Shown one piece after another: positions 45,790 to 59,600 of a DNA stretch of 64,000 nt (position 1 is its first letter; each line of letters starts with the position of its first letter). The position numbers were made by a program, and so were the translations under genes. The notes below the pieces were generated by a model. That model worked only from the letters and a program-made list of their open reading frames with translations, was not told the DNA's origin and did not search any database. The stretch comes from Echinometra lucunter (lineage: Eukaryota; Echinodermata; Echinoidea; Camarodonta; Echinometridae). The DNA lies in NCBI GenBank assembly GCA_029962745.1, contig CM057166.1, positions 1,005,714 to 1,069,713 on the forward strand, read 5' to 3'.

Positions 45790-47390
45790 ACTGTTATCAA
45801 AAACTGTTTCCCATCTTCTTTCATCAATAGTACTGAAACATGATTATATTTTGTTCACCGCTTTTAGCAGTGTTAGGATGGCGTGAGAGACTCAGGAGGC
45901 TCAGGCATGGTAATGGGAGGGTTATGAATGGCATACTGGTAGATTTTGGCGATGGGGCCGACACCCTTTGCCCGAAAATCAACTATTCAGTAAATTTGTC
46001 CGAAAAATTTTTACAGTTTGGGTGGTGAAAATGTACAGAAATTTCTCATTCCGGCATTGCCCAAATATGGAAAAATACAGGAGCCCTTATGCCAGTATAT
46101 GAGGATACGAAGGAGGAGCGGGGGCAAAATAATCCCCCGAATGAAGCAAGTATCTGCCCCGTTGCTTCTAATATATACGAGGGAGCGTAGCGACCGAGTA
46201 AGAAAATTTTGATTTTTGAATGCTGAAAGTTTGCATTTTAGAGCACTAATCATGTCAGTATGCTCATTTTACATGAACGTATATGATCCAAATTTTTTTT
46301 TTCTTCCGAGGGGGCACTTGGGGGGGGGGAATTCGATTCCCCCCTCTCAAATGATTAGAGGGGCAATTGCCCCCCCCCCCCCCCCGCCCCCACTTCCGGC
46401 GCCTATGCCTACCACCCCCCCCCCCCCGGGCCATCCCCTTTTCCAGCCACTTATTGTGCATAAAACCTACATGATATACTGAAGAAACCTACCTCATTTG
46501 AATGAAATCATTATCAACCGATCAAAAAAAAAAAGCATTTAAAATGCAACGTTGTGATGATTTTTAGAACCATACTATATTAGGAAGGTATACCATGGAC
46601 GTTGTTTATATTTTTAAAATGGGCATAAAGTCACATTTTCAAGCATTTCTGAAGCCGGAGTTATTACTTTAATTTTACAAAATTATTTTTACTGCGTTAG
46701 GGATACAAATTCTTTATCTATGCTTAGGTATATTAATGCAGATTAAAAGAAAAATATGGATATCCTGTATAATAGATTTGAAACGCCTTAGTATCATACT
46801 ATCATACTATCATACTGATCCAAACTAAACATAGGCCTATGTCTGCTGCAGCTCGTGTTGGTATTTTCGAATGCAGTCTTGTCACGGCATTTCGGAATTT
46901 ACTTTTTACGGCCTTGTTGACTGTGTAATTAATGCTAAGCAATGATGAGCTTCGTTTTTGAGATTTCATATATATAATTATCTCAGTTAAAGTTGGTGTT
47001 AAAAAAAAAAAAAAAAAAAAACCTGCCCGATGCCGCTTTTCAGAGCCTAATGGCCGCGTGCTGCTATGGTGCTGCTACAAAACAGCTCAAGAGTGATGTC
47101 TCTTAGCTTTTTCAATGTATACGAGCGCGTACCTTTTACCAAAGACATTGGATTACATGACAAATTACTCTCACCTACTTCCGTAATACGTTTTGGCAAG
47201 GGTAAATGCTGTGTTAAAAACGGACTCGGAAAAATTCGTCCGCCATTGGTATAACGTGTGAAAAGATGTCTCATTTTTTTCTTGATATTTCATATCTAAA
47301 ACTTTGTTTTTTAAGCCTGATTTTTACACGAGCGGAAGGATGATAGTTATAAAAACATTTCTTCATTCTTTATTTTCAATAAATTACACT
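45790..47390. other. Intergenic, no gene recognised
   Basis: Contains GAGGGAGCGTAGCGACCGAG near 46180 (a relative of the motif in 48716-50244) and long poly-G/C tracts near 46321-46430 that may be ends of a decayed element. A poly-A run lies near 47001-47020. Confidence 0.45.
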
Positions 47391-48180
47391 ATAAATCCCC
47401 AGGAACATGCTTCCTTTTTGACGGAGTCATCTGCCATAGGGCTAACACGTGAAAACAAGGATTTTAAGAATGATTATTTTTCCCCTATTGTTATCTTAAA
47501 TTTATGGCAAATGTAACTTAAATGTAATTTGAGACTCTGAAAAAAGCTTACTGAAGGCTCAAAAAGTGAGAGAGATCCCCCATAAATCCCAGGGAATATG
47601 CCTGCTTTTAGTCTTCCGGCTGCCATAGGTTAACACGCAAAAACAGGGATTTTGAAATGATTTTGATTCCCATAGCTTTTATTCAAATTTAAGAAAGAAG
47701 TGATTTACATGAAATTTCAAGCTCTGGAAATATGTAATTTAGGCTCGATGAGTCCAGTAAACCCCTCATAAATCCCCGGGAATATGCATGCTTTTGACCA
47801 AAAAAAGCCTCGCCCGCCATAGGTTTACACGCAAAACAAGCAATTTTCGGATGATTATTATTCATATAGGTTTTATTTGTAGATATAAAAAAATGTGAAA
47901 TGTATGCAATTTTGGACTTTGAATAAGCTAACTGAAGGCTCAAAAAACTTAAAAACCTCCCATAAATCCCAGGGAATATGCATGCTTTTGGCCTTCAAGC
48001 TGCCATAGGTTAATACACAAAAACAGGGAGTTGAAATGGAATTAATTCCCCTATAATTTAGTCATATAAATGGAAAAGGTGATTCACATGAAATTTCAAA
48101 CTCTGAAAATATATAATCGAGCCTCGACGAGTCCAATAGACCCCCCATAAATCCCCGGGAATATGCCTGCTTTTGACTAT
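47391..48180. repeat. Satellite-like tandem repeat of about 190 bp (four-plus copies)
   Basis: The unit starts ATAAATCCCMGGGAATATGC at 47391, 47582, 47768, 47962 and 48146. Each has GCCATAGGTTAACACGCAAA about 45 bp in. Spacing is 184-194 bp and divergence is moderate. Confidence 0.92.
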
Positions 48181-48707
48181 TTTGTAATACTACACGTGAA
48201 ACCGTTTGTTATTATCGATGACGTCATGTGACCGTGTACTTTCTCTGTATCATGTAACACGTGAGACACCGACGCGTCGTCTGCTATAGACCACAGAAAT
48301 AGACCAATTTCACAACGCAAGAGGGCAGCAGACTGTTCGACACAGCTCGATATACTGCGGTGGGCGCTCCAACTTTTATAGTACACAAGTCAATAGCACG
48401 TTATGTACATTCGTTCGATTTTTTTGTCTATTTTGACCATATTATGCAGATTTATTTTAATATTTGCAATGAGAAATTATCAGGGAAGTTCAGGTCGCAG
48501 CTGTGCGGTGCTCAAATGCCACAAGAATTAGAGAAAGTTTAAAAATTGGAAGCTAACTGAGTGCGAAATTCACTCGCTTTTGACTCATGAAGCCTGTTTG
48601 TGTGAGAAGCCGTACTCCCTACACAGGTTTCCGTAAGCAATGTGAAGGAATTCGTCGCCAGTGGGTAAAAACATCAGCAGAAAGGTCTTTGAAGTCAAGA
48701 AACATTA
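48181..48707. other. Intergenic, nothing recognised
   Basis: Short open frames without motifs (for example 48177-48386 minus). Confidence 0.35.
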
Positions 48708-48715
48708 TCATTATG

Positions 48716-48796
48716 CAGAGGCGTCGATCCATTTTTCGGATTGGGGGGGGGGGGGGGCAAGACGACCAAGCGGAGATGAACCCACGGCTACTATTT

Positions 48797-48839
<43 letters not shown>

Positions 48840-50244
48840 CATACATATGTATATATGGGTATATATATATATATAACATAGGCCTATATCTACGTGAAGC
48901 ATTTTCAAATAGGGGAAATTAGGCAACTTGCTATGTGGACCATCCTGCTTTTTTTTTTTCAATTTTGCGAGCGAGCGAAGCGAGCGAGCAAAAAATAACA
49001 AATTTCTTGTTATGAGAGAAGGGTTTAGTTATCATATAGACCTAGGCATAAATGATACCTAATATATATGTTTATGGTTACCTCGCTGCCAAATATGAAT
49101 TGTACTTTGTCACATCGTTGGTCCATTGTTGCTGCCCCCCAAACCACTCTGTTTTTTAATATTACAAGCGAACGAAGCGAGCGAGGAAGCACACACTGTT
49201 TTTCATATTGTAGTAAACCCTTCGGCAAATTACGCTGTGAGCCAATGAAACATCTACATTATCTATTCGGTCTCATCTCACCGAATTCGTTTGCTTTTTA
49301 AAACCATTAGTATGAAACGAGCGAGCGCAGCGAGCGAGGAAAAATATACCCTTTTCCATATGATAGAAGTGTTATTTCGTCATCATAATAATGTGATAAA
49401 AATGTGATATGCGCTATACAAGAACGGAATATTATTATCATCATTATCATCAGAACACACTATAAACCTGTCATGCCTGTATGATATCTAAATAATACAT
49501 CCGATCACCTGTGTGCCGAATGTGACACTGTTTTATCTAAATTTATATACCTCGCTTGCAGTCCGAATCCATTCTGTTTCTACCATAGCGAGCAAAGTCA
49601 ACGACCGATCCCGACAAAATTATATGGATTCGTCACAAAATCTTTGTCAACCACCTTGCTGCCCAAATATGATGATATTTTGGAATCTCGCTGCTATAAT
49701 AAGCTATTTGCTGCCCGAAATCATCTTGTATCTAGCTTTTCCCAGCGAAAGTAGCGAGCGAGTTAACGAAAAATATGTTTTTGTTTTGCGGGTTTTTTTT
49801 TTCTTTTTATCCACGCCGTTGTCTCCTGAAAGTTTATCTATTTTTAGGTCAACTGGCCGTTCGATTTCTAGGAGTGATATCTTGTTTGGTGATATTACTT
49901 CTTATGAGTAGAAGAATAGTATAACATTAGATAGAAACACAAGATGCAAACCGATTTCCTTTCATAAGAATAGTAATAATCATCGGCATTGGTTAAGATA
50001 CTTAAATGCGAGCGAGCGAGCGCTTCCCAGATTCCCATTTTCTTTCTTTTCTCTTGTTTTACACTTTCATTTCACTTCCTTCCTTCTTTTCCTTTCTTTT
50101 CTCTTTCTTTTTTCTTTTTCCTTTTTTTCTTTTTTTGGGGGGTTGGGAAATTATTGGGGGGGGCAAAATGATATCTTTGCCCCCCCGAAATTTTCTTTGG
50201 GGGGGGGCAACTGCCCCCCCTGCCCCCCAGGATCGACGCCTCTG
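48716..50244. mobile_element. Non-autonomous hAT element (1529 bp)
   Basis: Exact inverted termini CAGAGGCGTCGATCC and GGATCGACGCCTCTG are flanked by an exact 8-bp duplication, TCATTATG (48708-48715 and 50245-50252). The CAG..CTG ends and 8-bp target are diagnostic of hAT. The interior lacks a transposase and holds poly-G/C subterminal tracts, a CA/TA microsatellite and five GCGAGCGAAGCGAGCGAG-like motifs. Confidence 0.93.
48799..48876. repeat. (CA)n/(TA)n microsatellite
   Basis: A CA run of about 28 bp is followed by imperfect TA/TATATG repeats, inside the hAT element. Confidence 0.95.
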
Positions 50245-50252
50245 TCATTATG

Positions 50253-51973
50253 TACTTTGGCGTAAAATTTAATGAGTGAAAACATGACTTTGTAAACAGG
50301 GTAAGATTTAGGGCTCCCGTTTACTAAGGCTTCTATGCTGCAATCGAACTTTTACTGACAAAACTAAGTAGAAAAACCATCGAAAGTACAAAAATACAGC
50401 ATACCTTCATCCGTCAGATATGACCATTGTCTTACCTCATCTACCCATGTATCCATGCTTTATTTTATTGATCTAGAATAAAGTAAATGGAACAATATCG
50501 GGGCATATCTCATATCTTACATTCATTTTGTACACAGAGCCAACACACAGTGCGCTTGCTCACCGCAGCAATGGCGTCGCCGATAGAGGGTCAAATACAT
50601 AAACCGGAGGTGAAATTATAGAGCCAAGGAGGTAAAAATTGAACAGGTAAAATTTAGAATTGATTAGAAACTTTGTTCTATTGTGCCTCAGTTGTATTAA
50701 CAAAGTCAGTTTTTCAGATCAGTTGTAAGTTTAGAGTAGAGCGTATGAAAAAAATAAAAGGAAAATGAAACTCTTTGAGAGGAAGAGGGGAGGGAGAAAA
50801 AGACAGGGAGCTGATGGGGTGGGGGGGGGGGGTGGGGAGGGGGGTAAATGGAATAAGCCTGCTTTTTAAAACAGAATTGAGGATTCAGAAGTAAATATAT
50901 CCTCAGATGGTACAGAAGGTTGAATAGTATTTGATTAAAAATGATGCAGAGGCTGGGGCGGTTTTTTCCCTTCTTTCATAAGTGAAGGCCCTGTTGCACC
51001 TACTAGGCCTAGGTTTTGTTTTTGTTTGTTTGGGTTTTTTTCGATCGCCTGACTCCTCAGATTGCTAAACCAGAATACAGTCTTACAAAACCTCATTTTC
51101 AGTTATTTCCACTGGAGGCGTATCCGAGAATCCCCGTGCCCCTAGGCCTACATGCCAGCAGCAAAAATGATGTCTGATTTCACACATCGAGTGAAAGGAA
51201 ATGTGCACCCCGGCACAGATGGTACATGACAAACCTTTTCCTTGCTTGTCCAAAAATCAGATTATGGTACCTGACGATCTTTTTTTAGAAATTTCTTTTA
51301 TATTTTATTATTATTATTATTATTATTATTTTGTCAGACGTGCTAGTCCACCCAGTTAAGAGAAATTTGAAGTCTTTATATTGCTTGCACTTTTTTTTCA
51401 AAGCCCTTTCACCTGTTTCTATGGACTTTAAACATAATAAGGCTATATTTCATAGGTTTGCAATTTGCATAAATCGTGATAAATTATTATATGAAATATT
51501 CTGATTAAGAGAAAAACTTGAAGATCTCCTGTTTATTAATTTTATTTCAGAATTTCACAACATCACTATCAGATATCCAAACGTTTGCTCATATAGAGCT
51601 TAATCTTACCCCCCCCCCCCCCATATTATATAGAATTTCACAGCAATCTCTCATGTATAACTTAATATTATAGCTCTGGCCCTTCTGATTCTCACCATTA
51701 CTCCCTTGCCTGTTGCAGTTAGAGTTGATCATATCTGGTGGTGGACATAATTTTTATGTTATTACGGGACAATATCGATATTGATTATGTCATACCCTTC
51801 ACCTCTTAGGCTCTTTACCAAAAGCTATGTATGTTAAAAAAAACTAAGAAAAATAAAGAAGATAAGAAAATACAAACTTCTAGATAAAGGCTATAATTTT
51901 TTTCTCTGTGCCGTCTTGATAAAGGCTATAGGCTTTCCCTGATTATTCTTCGTAATAAATATTCTTTGCTTTT
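50253..51973. other. Upstream flank of REV1
   Basis: No protein gene is recognised. An ATG at 50573 opens a 16-codon frame just before a GAG|GTAAAA site at about 50630, which could be a 5' UTR exon but is unproven. A poly-G tract lies at 50820-50832, an (ATT)n run at about 51309-51331 and a poly-C tract at about 51610. Confidence 0.4.
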
Positions 51974-52202
51974 ATGAGCGAGCCTGTATGTGTAGCCAGC
52001 CCGCCAAGAATCATGACTTCAAGAGCTTCTAGAAGAAGTAAGAAGTCTGAAGGTGAAATTCAGAGTCATGGGGACTACATGTCTGAGAAGATCAAAAAAC
52101 TTGAAGATCAGTTTCGAAGTGATGCGCCAACAAATAAAGAGAAATCGGGAACTTCGTCTGACATTTTCCGCGGTGTCACTATTCATGTGAACGGTTACAC
52201 AG
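51974..52202 (+). CDS. REV1: REV1 exon 1 (start and BRCT beginning)
   Basis: The first in-frame ATG is at 51974, with an alternative at 52013. The conserved part begins at YMSEKIKKLEDQFRSD and continues to IFRGVTIHVNGYT. The donor is ACAG|GTAAGT. Leaves in phase 1. Confidence 0.9.
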
Positions 52203-55200
52203 GTAAGTCTGGACCGACGGCTCCGCGTATTTCTACAGGCAGAGCCGATTGCCAATCTGCCCATATTTATGCCGTGGTAGGCCTAACGTTACAGTAAATC
52301 ATTCATTCATTCTTTTCACTTTCACACAATTAACAGTTTACATATAAAGATGTTGATTTAGATCGAATTGCACAATACAATATATAAAATAATAAATATG
52401 AAATTGAACTGTTGAAAGAGGCATAGAGTATGTGCTCCTGTGGGCGGCCGTCCCCTGTGAGCGGCCGGTGGTGAATAAAAACTAAAAATTAAAAAAATAT
52501 TTTTGATATCCCTTCAAAAATTACCTTGGACAGTCTCAGGTAGGTTCTAGTGCATCAAAAAACATACTCCACGAATGCAGTAAGCATAATGAGTCTCACT
52601 GAATATCATTAGAAGTCGACACCACCAGTCACTGACTGAAAAATTGCAGTTTCTTAACTTTTAAGTTAAGAAACTTTGACATACTTAAGCCAGTACTTAA
52701 TCTTTATTTGTTCAATTTGATAACTGATTTGATTTTTATTTAAGAGAATGAAGTTCATGGTCCATATTTTGCTGCAGAAATTCTTATTTATACCACCAGA
52801 GAAAAAGTTGCATGGGGGTGGCCGCTCACCAGAGCCATTTTTCAAGATGGATCCTGTGAGCGGCCACCCTATGTAAAACGTGTACAAAATGCAGGTTTTT
52901 GTAGGAGATTGTACTCTGCCTTCATATTTTTGTCACGGCATTTGGTAGATCATCACTTTTGACAGATTTTATGGGTTTCTACACAGTATTATTACTTTTC
53001 ATAAAGTATTGGTGTGTAAAGCATGAAATTCAATATTAATTTTGTTTACTTTGTCACAAATATGGCGCTAAATGCTCGCCAAATGATAGGCGGCCGCCCA
53101 CAGGGGTAGGGGCGGCCGCACACAGGACCCCTAACATTGTTGTGAAAAATGGACACTACTGACCACGTAATTGGTCAATAATTTTAAGTTTACCCTCTAT
53201 TCAATTAGCAGGTATTTGGACTCTGCATTGATGGTATTGAACTATGTGCAAGTCTTTGATTAATAAATATAATCCGCAAATTCCCTTTAAGCGGCCGCAC
53301 ACCAGAGCCGGTACTCTAGCCTTACTTTAGGAGTTAGGCTTAGCCTAGGAACAGTAGGAAGCTTTTTTTGAAGGGGGGGGGGGTGCTGCACTTGAGTCTT
53401 GAATTTTTGAAGCAGACGGAGTTGGGCTATAACTCGGACCTGGGGACAACTCGACCCTGCTGCAAATAGGGGCCGAGTTGTCGTGGCATTAATATTTTTT
53501 CATGAAGTATTTTCATGGTTAGGGTTAGGTCACTCAGGGAGCCATTGGTATGGTGAGCTGTGCAAATTTAGGTGAAATGCTGCCCTCTATAGTTGGAGAT
53601 AGAAATCACTAAAATAATCAACAAATTCTTGGAAAATGTTTGCTTTTTTTACACCCAGTATGATAACATATCCTATTTTCATTCCATTCCTTCAATTGGA
53701 TCTAAATTATCTTCATCAAATGAATTTTGAGAAATCTTTTTCTGATCACTGCTCTTGTTCCTCTGTCCCAGAAATGTGACAGAGAACACTACTTTCCTAT
53801 TGTCAGCAATTTCCACTGTACAGGCCTAATTCAGTGCAAGGTTATCTGATGATAACCTGGCATTCGTGCAAGTGGGGTTAGGTATAGACTATGTACAGGG
53901 CTACACTGGGTGATTTCAAGTTCGGTGTGCTGTGTTGGTGTTGGTGTTGAGAGCGTGGAAAGGCTCCTGAACCGAGCTCCAACACCAACGGTCAGTTTAG
54001 AGGGACGATACCGATCACCTTATCGATAGCTCAACACCGGATGACGTCATACGCTATAGCGAAATATCTCGACGATGAAATCATTTTCCCTCAGAATTTC
54101 TAATAAATCTACATCTTATTGGATTCGAATTGCATAATCATTTGAAGAATCCAAGGGGAAAAATATTACTCTTCCATGGAAAATACATGGTTTTGCTTAT
54201 ACCAAGTTGTTTTGACTGCAAAATGGGTTTAACCACCAACATGTGGCGAGTGGCCGTAGCAAAGAGTGCCGCTGCTGCGCGAGGGACAAGCAGCAATAAC
54301 ATACATGATTACAACACCAACACCAACACCGTACTTGAAATCATGAATTTCCCGATCCCTAGGGGCTGGTGTTGGTGAATGGGGAAATTGCATGTAAATC
54401 GTCAACACGAACCGTGATACTCGGTTTAGCAGACGACATTCAACACCAGCGGACAACACAGACTACCGGAAATACGTCAAATTTTGCGAGGTCAACCCCA
54501 ACACCAGCCCGATTTCAAGTTCGGTGTTGAGGCTGGTGTTGGTGTTCTCACAACACCAACACCAGCCTGCAACACCAAACTTGAAATCACCCATTGGTAT
54601 GCTGAGTTGTGCAAATTTATGTGACATGCTGCCCTCTATAGTCAAAGATTGAAATCACTGAAATAATTAAATTCATATAAAATATTTGCTTTTTACAACT
54701 AGGATAATAAAATATCCTATTTCCATTCCATTCCTCTAACTGGATGTAAATTATCTTGATCAAGTGAATTTTGAAAAATATTTTTCTTATCACTGGTGAC
54801 ACAGCTCTTGCTCCTCTGTCCAATAAATTGGACAGAGAACACTACTTTCCTATCGTCAGCAATTTGCATGTTACAGCACATCTGTTGTGAGGTTAGTATA
54901 ACCCAGCACTAGTGTGAGTGGGTTAGGGTAGAGATTAGGCAATTTCGCTGTACCATTAAGAACAGATTACGGAAAGAGTTCCTCTTGCGACAGCCACCCA
55001 ATTTTTAAAGTAAAAGAATGGATTTCTTCAGTTTCACACCTTTCTTGAGTTTTATTCTCTTTCATTTGTTTCTTGACTTACCATACCTGACGAGACTCGA
55101 ACCTGTACCATCAGACCATTCACTTCTCAAGACTGATGCCTTACCGACTGCGCTAGCGAGAGATCGCTGAAAGTGAAGGGTCTCCTAATGATTATAAGCC

Positions 55201-56510
55201 GGAAGCCGTAAGTCCGGATTAGTCAAACTCCCAGGATGCATTGCGCTTCTTTTTCTGACTAAATAAACCGAGGTCGACGTGAAATGCACGGTATCACAGC
55301 TCAGGTAAGCTTTTAATTTTGACGGAATAAACCATATTCATAGGATTTTTATGGGTGCTATAGATCTACACCCTCTAAATTAGACCTAGATCTAGAATCT
55401 AGAATATCATTCCAAGTCGTATCCCTAAATTTGGGTGGCTGTCACAAAAGGAACTCTTCCCCAGATTACTTACCCGGTATTGTTTCTCGCTGTTTATTTT
55501 TACTTTGTCCTGATTTATGTAGGTCTGTCACCTAGGTCTGTCTCAAGATTAGCTGAAGCAGCTCAAATAGAATTTTTTTTTTTACAAGACTAGTGCATTC
55601 CTCACTTAATTTTGTCTTAGTGATGATATTGACATCCCATTGTTAAGGTTTGGGAAGATTATTGGTAATCAAATGAGAGGGTACAACATTCTCTCTCTCT
55701 CTGAAATTCACTTAAAACTAACAAATGCAATAAACACACACACATGAAAAAAAAATCAAGTCAAACAAAAAAATCATGCAAAAAAACCCCATTTGTTTTC
55801 CTTTTAGAACATTCATCATGTCAAGAGAGAGGATTTTGTCCCCCCCCCCCTTCCTCTCTGCCACTGCACTGGTTGTAATTTCATGTTAATTTTGTCCTGT
55901 AGATCCTTCTTCAGATGAGCTGAAGCGCCTCATGACGATACATGGTGGGATGTACAAGCATTACTACTCTGTGTCACATGTCACACACATCATTGCTACT
56001 AATCTACCGTATGCCAAATTGAGACAGTTGAGGAATGAGAAGATTGTTAAACCAGAGTGGATAACGGACAGGTATTTCATGAAAAGCTCTCTCTGTCAAA
56101 AGACATTTAGCTGTGCTTTACATGTATACCGGAACCACCTGGTTCCATTTAACAATTTTTTATATTCTTTTTTTTTATTTAAAATAAAATAATGTGTTCA
56201 TCATTTTTGCTTTTTTTTTCAAACTTCTCTTGACTACTGCATGCCCTTATTTAGGTGCATTGCATGTATACTGGAACTACCTGGTTTTATTAGACAATTA
56301 TTTAAATTTTGTTTATTTAATATGATGGGATTATTGTATTTTTGTTTCTTGGTTGTTGTTTTTCTTTTTTCAAACTACTTTCTTTCAATCGGATAATAAT
56401 TTGATGTGTCTTAGAATTGTACAATAGTCAAAGTTCAGCCCTGTGTACATTCTTTTGAGAATTGTGTTGATGATAATAATGTGTTGATGATAATAATGAT
56501 AATATTAATG

Positions 56511-56544
<34 letters not shown>

Positions 56545-56574
56545 TAATAATAATGATAATAATAATAATAATAA

Positions 56575-56605
<31 letters not shown>

Positions 56606-59600
56606 AAGAAGAAGAAGAAGAATAATTATATTAAATTCCTTTCTTTAAATGAATTGATTACTACTATTGTGTTGTATACCTGTATATATTTATATGATGT
56701 TTTAAAGATTGTAAATACATGTGTATCTATGTTTGTTTTTATTGTAAACTACACACAATGCAGCCTTCGAGCTGTGATGTGTTGATCACAATAAACCATT
56801 TTCAATTCAATTCAATTCAATCTCTTAATGTTTATGAGATTCTGAAGGTTGCTGTCAGTAAGTTTGGAAGTTGTACACAACTAATTTCACATTTGATTTT
56901 GCCTTTCTGCAGTATCAAAGCTGGTCACCTGCTTCCTTCCTTGCCCTATGAGATCTACACTGATAGGTCTTCAAGACAAAACCAAGCAGTCCTCCAGTTG
57001 TCCAAAGGACCACAAACCAAAGACAGTGCTTTAAGTACACGCGACAGTGTTTCCTCACCTGTTCCTGAAGCACTTACAGAAGAAAGTCAAAGTGATGTCT
57101 CCGGAGACCAACAAGAGGATGAACATTCTTCGCTGTCAAAACATGAAAAGAGTGTTGACACAAGGGATACCAGTGCCCAAGGTGGATCAAATAGATCGTT
57201 TGGCATGGCAACAGCTGGAGACACCAACTTCCTGTCAGAGTTTTACAGCAACTCACGGCTACATCACATTGCTACTTGGGGAGCAGAGTGCAAGGCCTAT
57301 GTCAATGAACTCCAGAGCAAAGGAGATAGCACTTTTCCAGGAAAGCAGAGGCTTCTTGAAGTCATCAAAGAAAAGGGACAAGGACAGGTTAAGAAGACTG
57401 AGCTTGGAGGAGTTGATGCAATGGAGTATGACCAAGAATGGGGTGAGGATGTCATTGAAGATTCCAAGAATAATGCATATCATACAACAGGTTCATCAAA
57501 AACCACTGCAGGAAAAGACAAGATAAGAAAGATTATGCACATTGATATGGATTGTTTCTTTGTGTCAGTTGGATTGATCAAACGACCTGACCTAGTGGAC
57601 AAGCCTGTAGCAGTGACGCATTCGAAAGGACAGGTTGGTATGTCTGAATCCAGGCAGGAAATCCGACAGTTTGAGTCTGATTACTATGCAAAGAAGTACG
57701 GGTCTGACGCTGCACTCCAGAACCACAAGGAGAACAACAGTTCTGATGATAGTGGAAAGACTGGTAATGTGGCATCATCAGAGTCAAGCAATAAACCTAA
57801 AGAAACATTCCATTCCATGGCTGACATTGCATCTTGTAACTATGAAGCTAGAAAAGCCGGCGTGAAGAATGGCATGTCCATGGGAAGAGCAAAATCGTTG
57901 TGCCCAGAACTCCAGACGATCCCCTATGACTTTGACGGCTACAAGAGAGTTTCACAGAAGCTTTATGATATTGTTGCAAGGTGAGGAATGGTATTTAATT
58001 CTGTTGTATGTCTCAAAGCTATCATGGTTTGATTGTATCATTCTGCACTTTACAAGTACTTCAGCAGAAGCATACCTGTATGATAGGAGAGGTTAAGGGC
58101 AGTAGTCATTTTCTAGTCAGTGGTGCTGTTAAAGAAATCCCATTAAAAAATGCAAAAGATCTTAAAGAAATCAACAAAATAAAAAAAGTATAATGCTGGC
58201 AATTGGTTGTAATGCTATGAAATCTGATAACAATAGAGAAGTCCACATTGACTCATTTGCTACTGAGTTCTCTCATTCCCAAAAGTTTAATTCAAGGACC
58301 GTGTGCTTCCTATAGGTAACACGTTAAGATTTTAACAACATTTTAACTTTAATCTGTAACGGCTTTCCAGGTATCGAGGTAGAAGACCTGGATTTGATTT
58401 GCTCAGCAAAATAGTTGATATTATGTCCTTTGATTTTTTTTTCGTCAATGCAGTTACACACACGACATTGAGGCAGTGAGCTGCGATGAAATGTTTGTCG
58501 ACATCTCAGGGATCTTGAGAGAGACTGGAGCTACCACTGAGGAGTTCATTCGCATACTGAGGGAAGAGATCAAAGACAAAACTCAGTGCAATGCCTCAGC
58601 AGGAATTGGTAGGTAGCAGCTTGGTGCATTGGATTTAGTAAACAGGCTTTGGAACATACCATTGATGTGCAAGTGGTTGCAGATTTCAAAGTTTCTTCGG
58701 GGTGTTTTTAAAAAAAAACTCTTGTTTTGAGTTTGTTCCTTTATTCCTCTTCTTTATTTTCTTTTTTTTTTAAGATGATAAAAAGGTTGGAAAGAAAGAA
58801 ACCTGCATAAAATGTTAAGGATAAACAAATCAAGAACAAGGATATGTATATATTTACAAATACCAAATAAGTTCTGAATAGACATGGATACAAAACAGCA
58901 AAGCATGGAAACGTTCAAAGCCATAATCCTTCAGACAAGAGAGAAGAAAACTGACAAAAGTCGAAATCAAAGTGTTTTGCTCTATTTTTTTCTAGCATCT
59001 AATATCCTCCTAGCCAGAATGGCCACCAGGGTGGCTAAACCTAATGGACAGTTCATCTTGCAACCTCAAGGTGTGGATGATTTCATCAGAACCCAACCAG
59101 TCAAGGACTTACCAGGTATAGACAAGTTTTTCTTGATGTCTGAAGTAAAAATGTGCTGTAGAGAAGTCAGCTGGGAGCCTTATTTTATTTTATTAGAAAA
59201 ATGGCATAACGCATGGGGTTTTTACACAAGGTTTAGGGTTAGTCATAGATTTGGGTGCAATGCATGCTAGATGGGATTCATTAAGGGTTCAGTTCGGGTT
59301 TCCAGTTACATGTAGGTTGAGGGTTGCGAAGTTAATTGTTTTGAATAGTCCATAGATTCAGTTATTGAAGTCGTTACAATGCTCTTCTTGACCATATCAC
59401 CTTACATAAGCTGTTGGATACAGTTTTTGATTTATGTAAGGATTTTCCACAGACTTCTTGTTTTATCGAAGACTGTGATATATTCATACATATTTTATCT
59501 TTGCCTATTGAAAGGATAAAAGAGGACATTTATTTGTGATAATCCTAAAAGGTGTTGGCTGGTCCACGACTCGCAAAATGGAGAGCATGGACATCAAGAC

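Larger units (their letters stand above)
56072..56912 (+). other. REV1 intron 2
   Basis: Contains an AAT/AAG microsatellite (56503-56622) and a LINE-type 3' tail (56690-56822). Confidence 0.7.

Noticed and set aside
56719..56912. N-terminal extension of the large REV1 open frame upstream of 56913
   Set aside because: It is translated LINE-type tail and intron. A good acceptor at 56911-56912 and REV1 homology beginning at SIKAG show that the exon starts at 56913.
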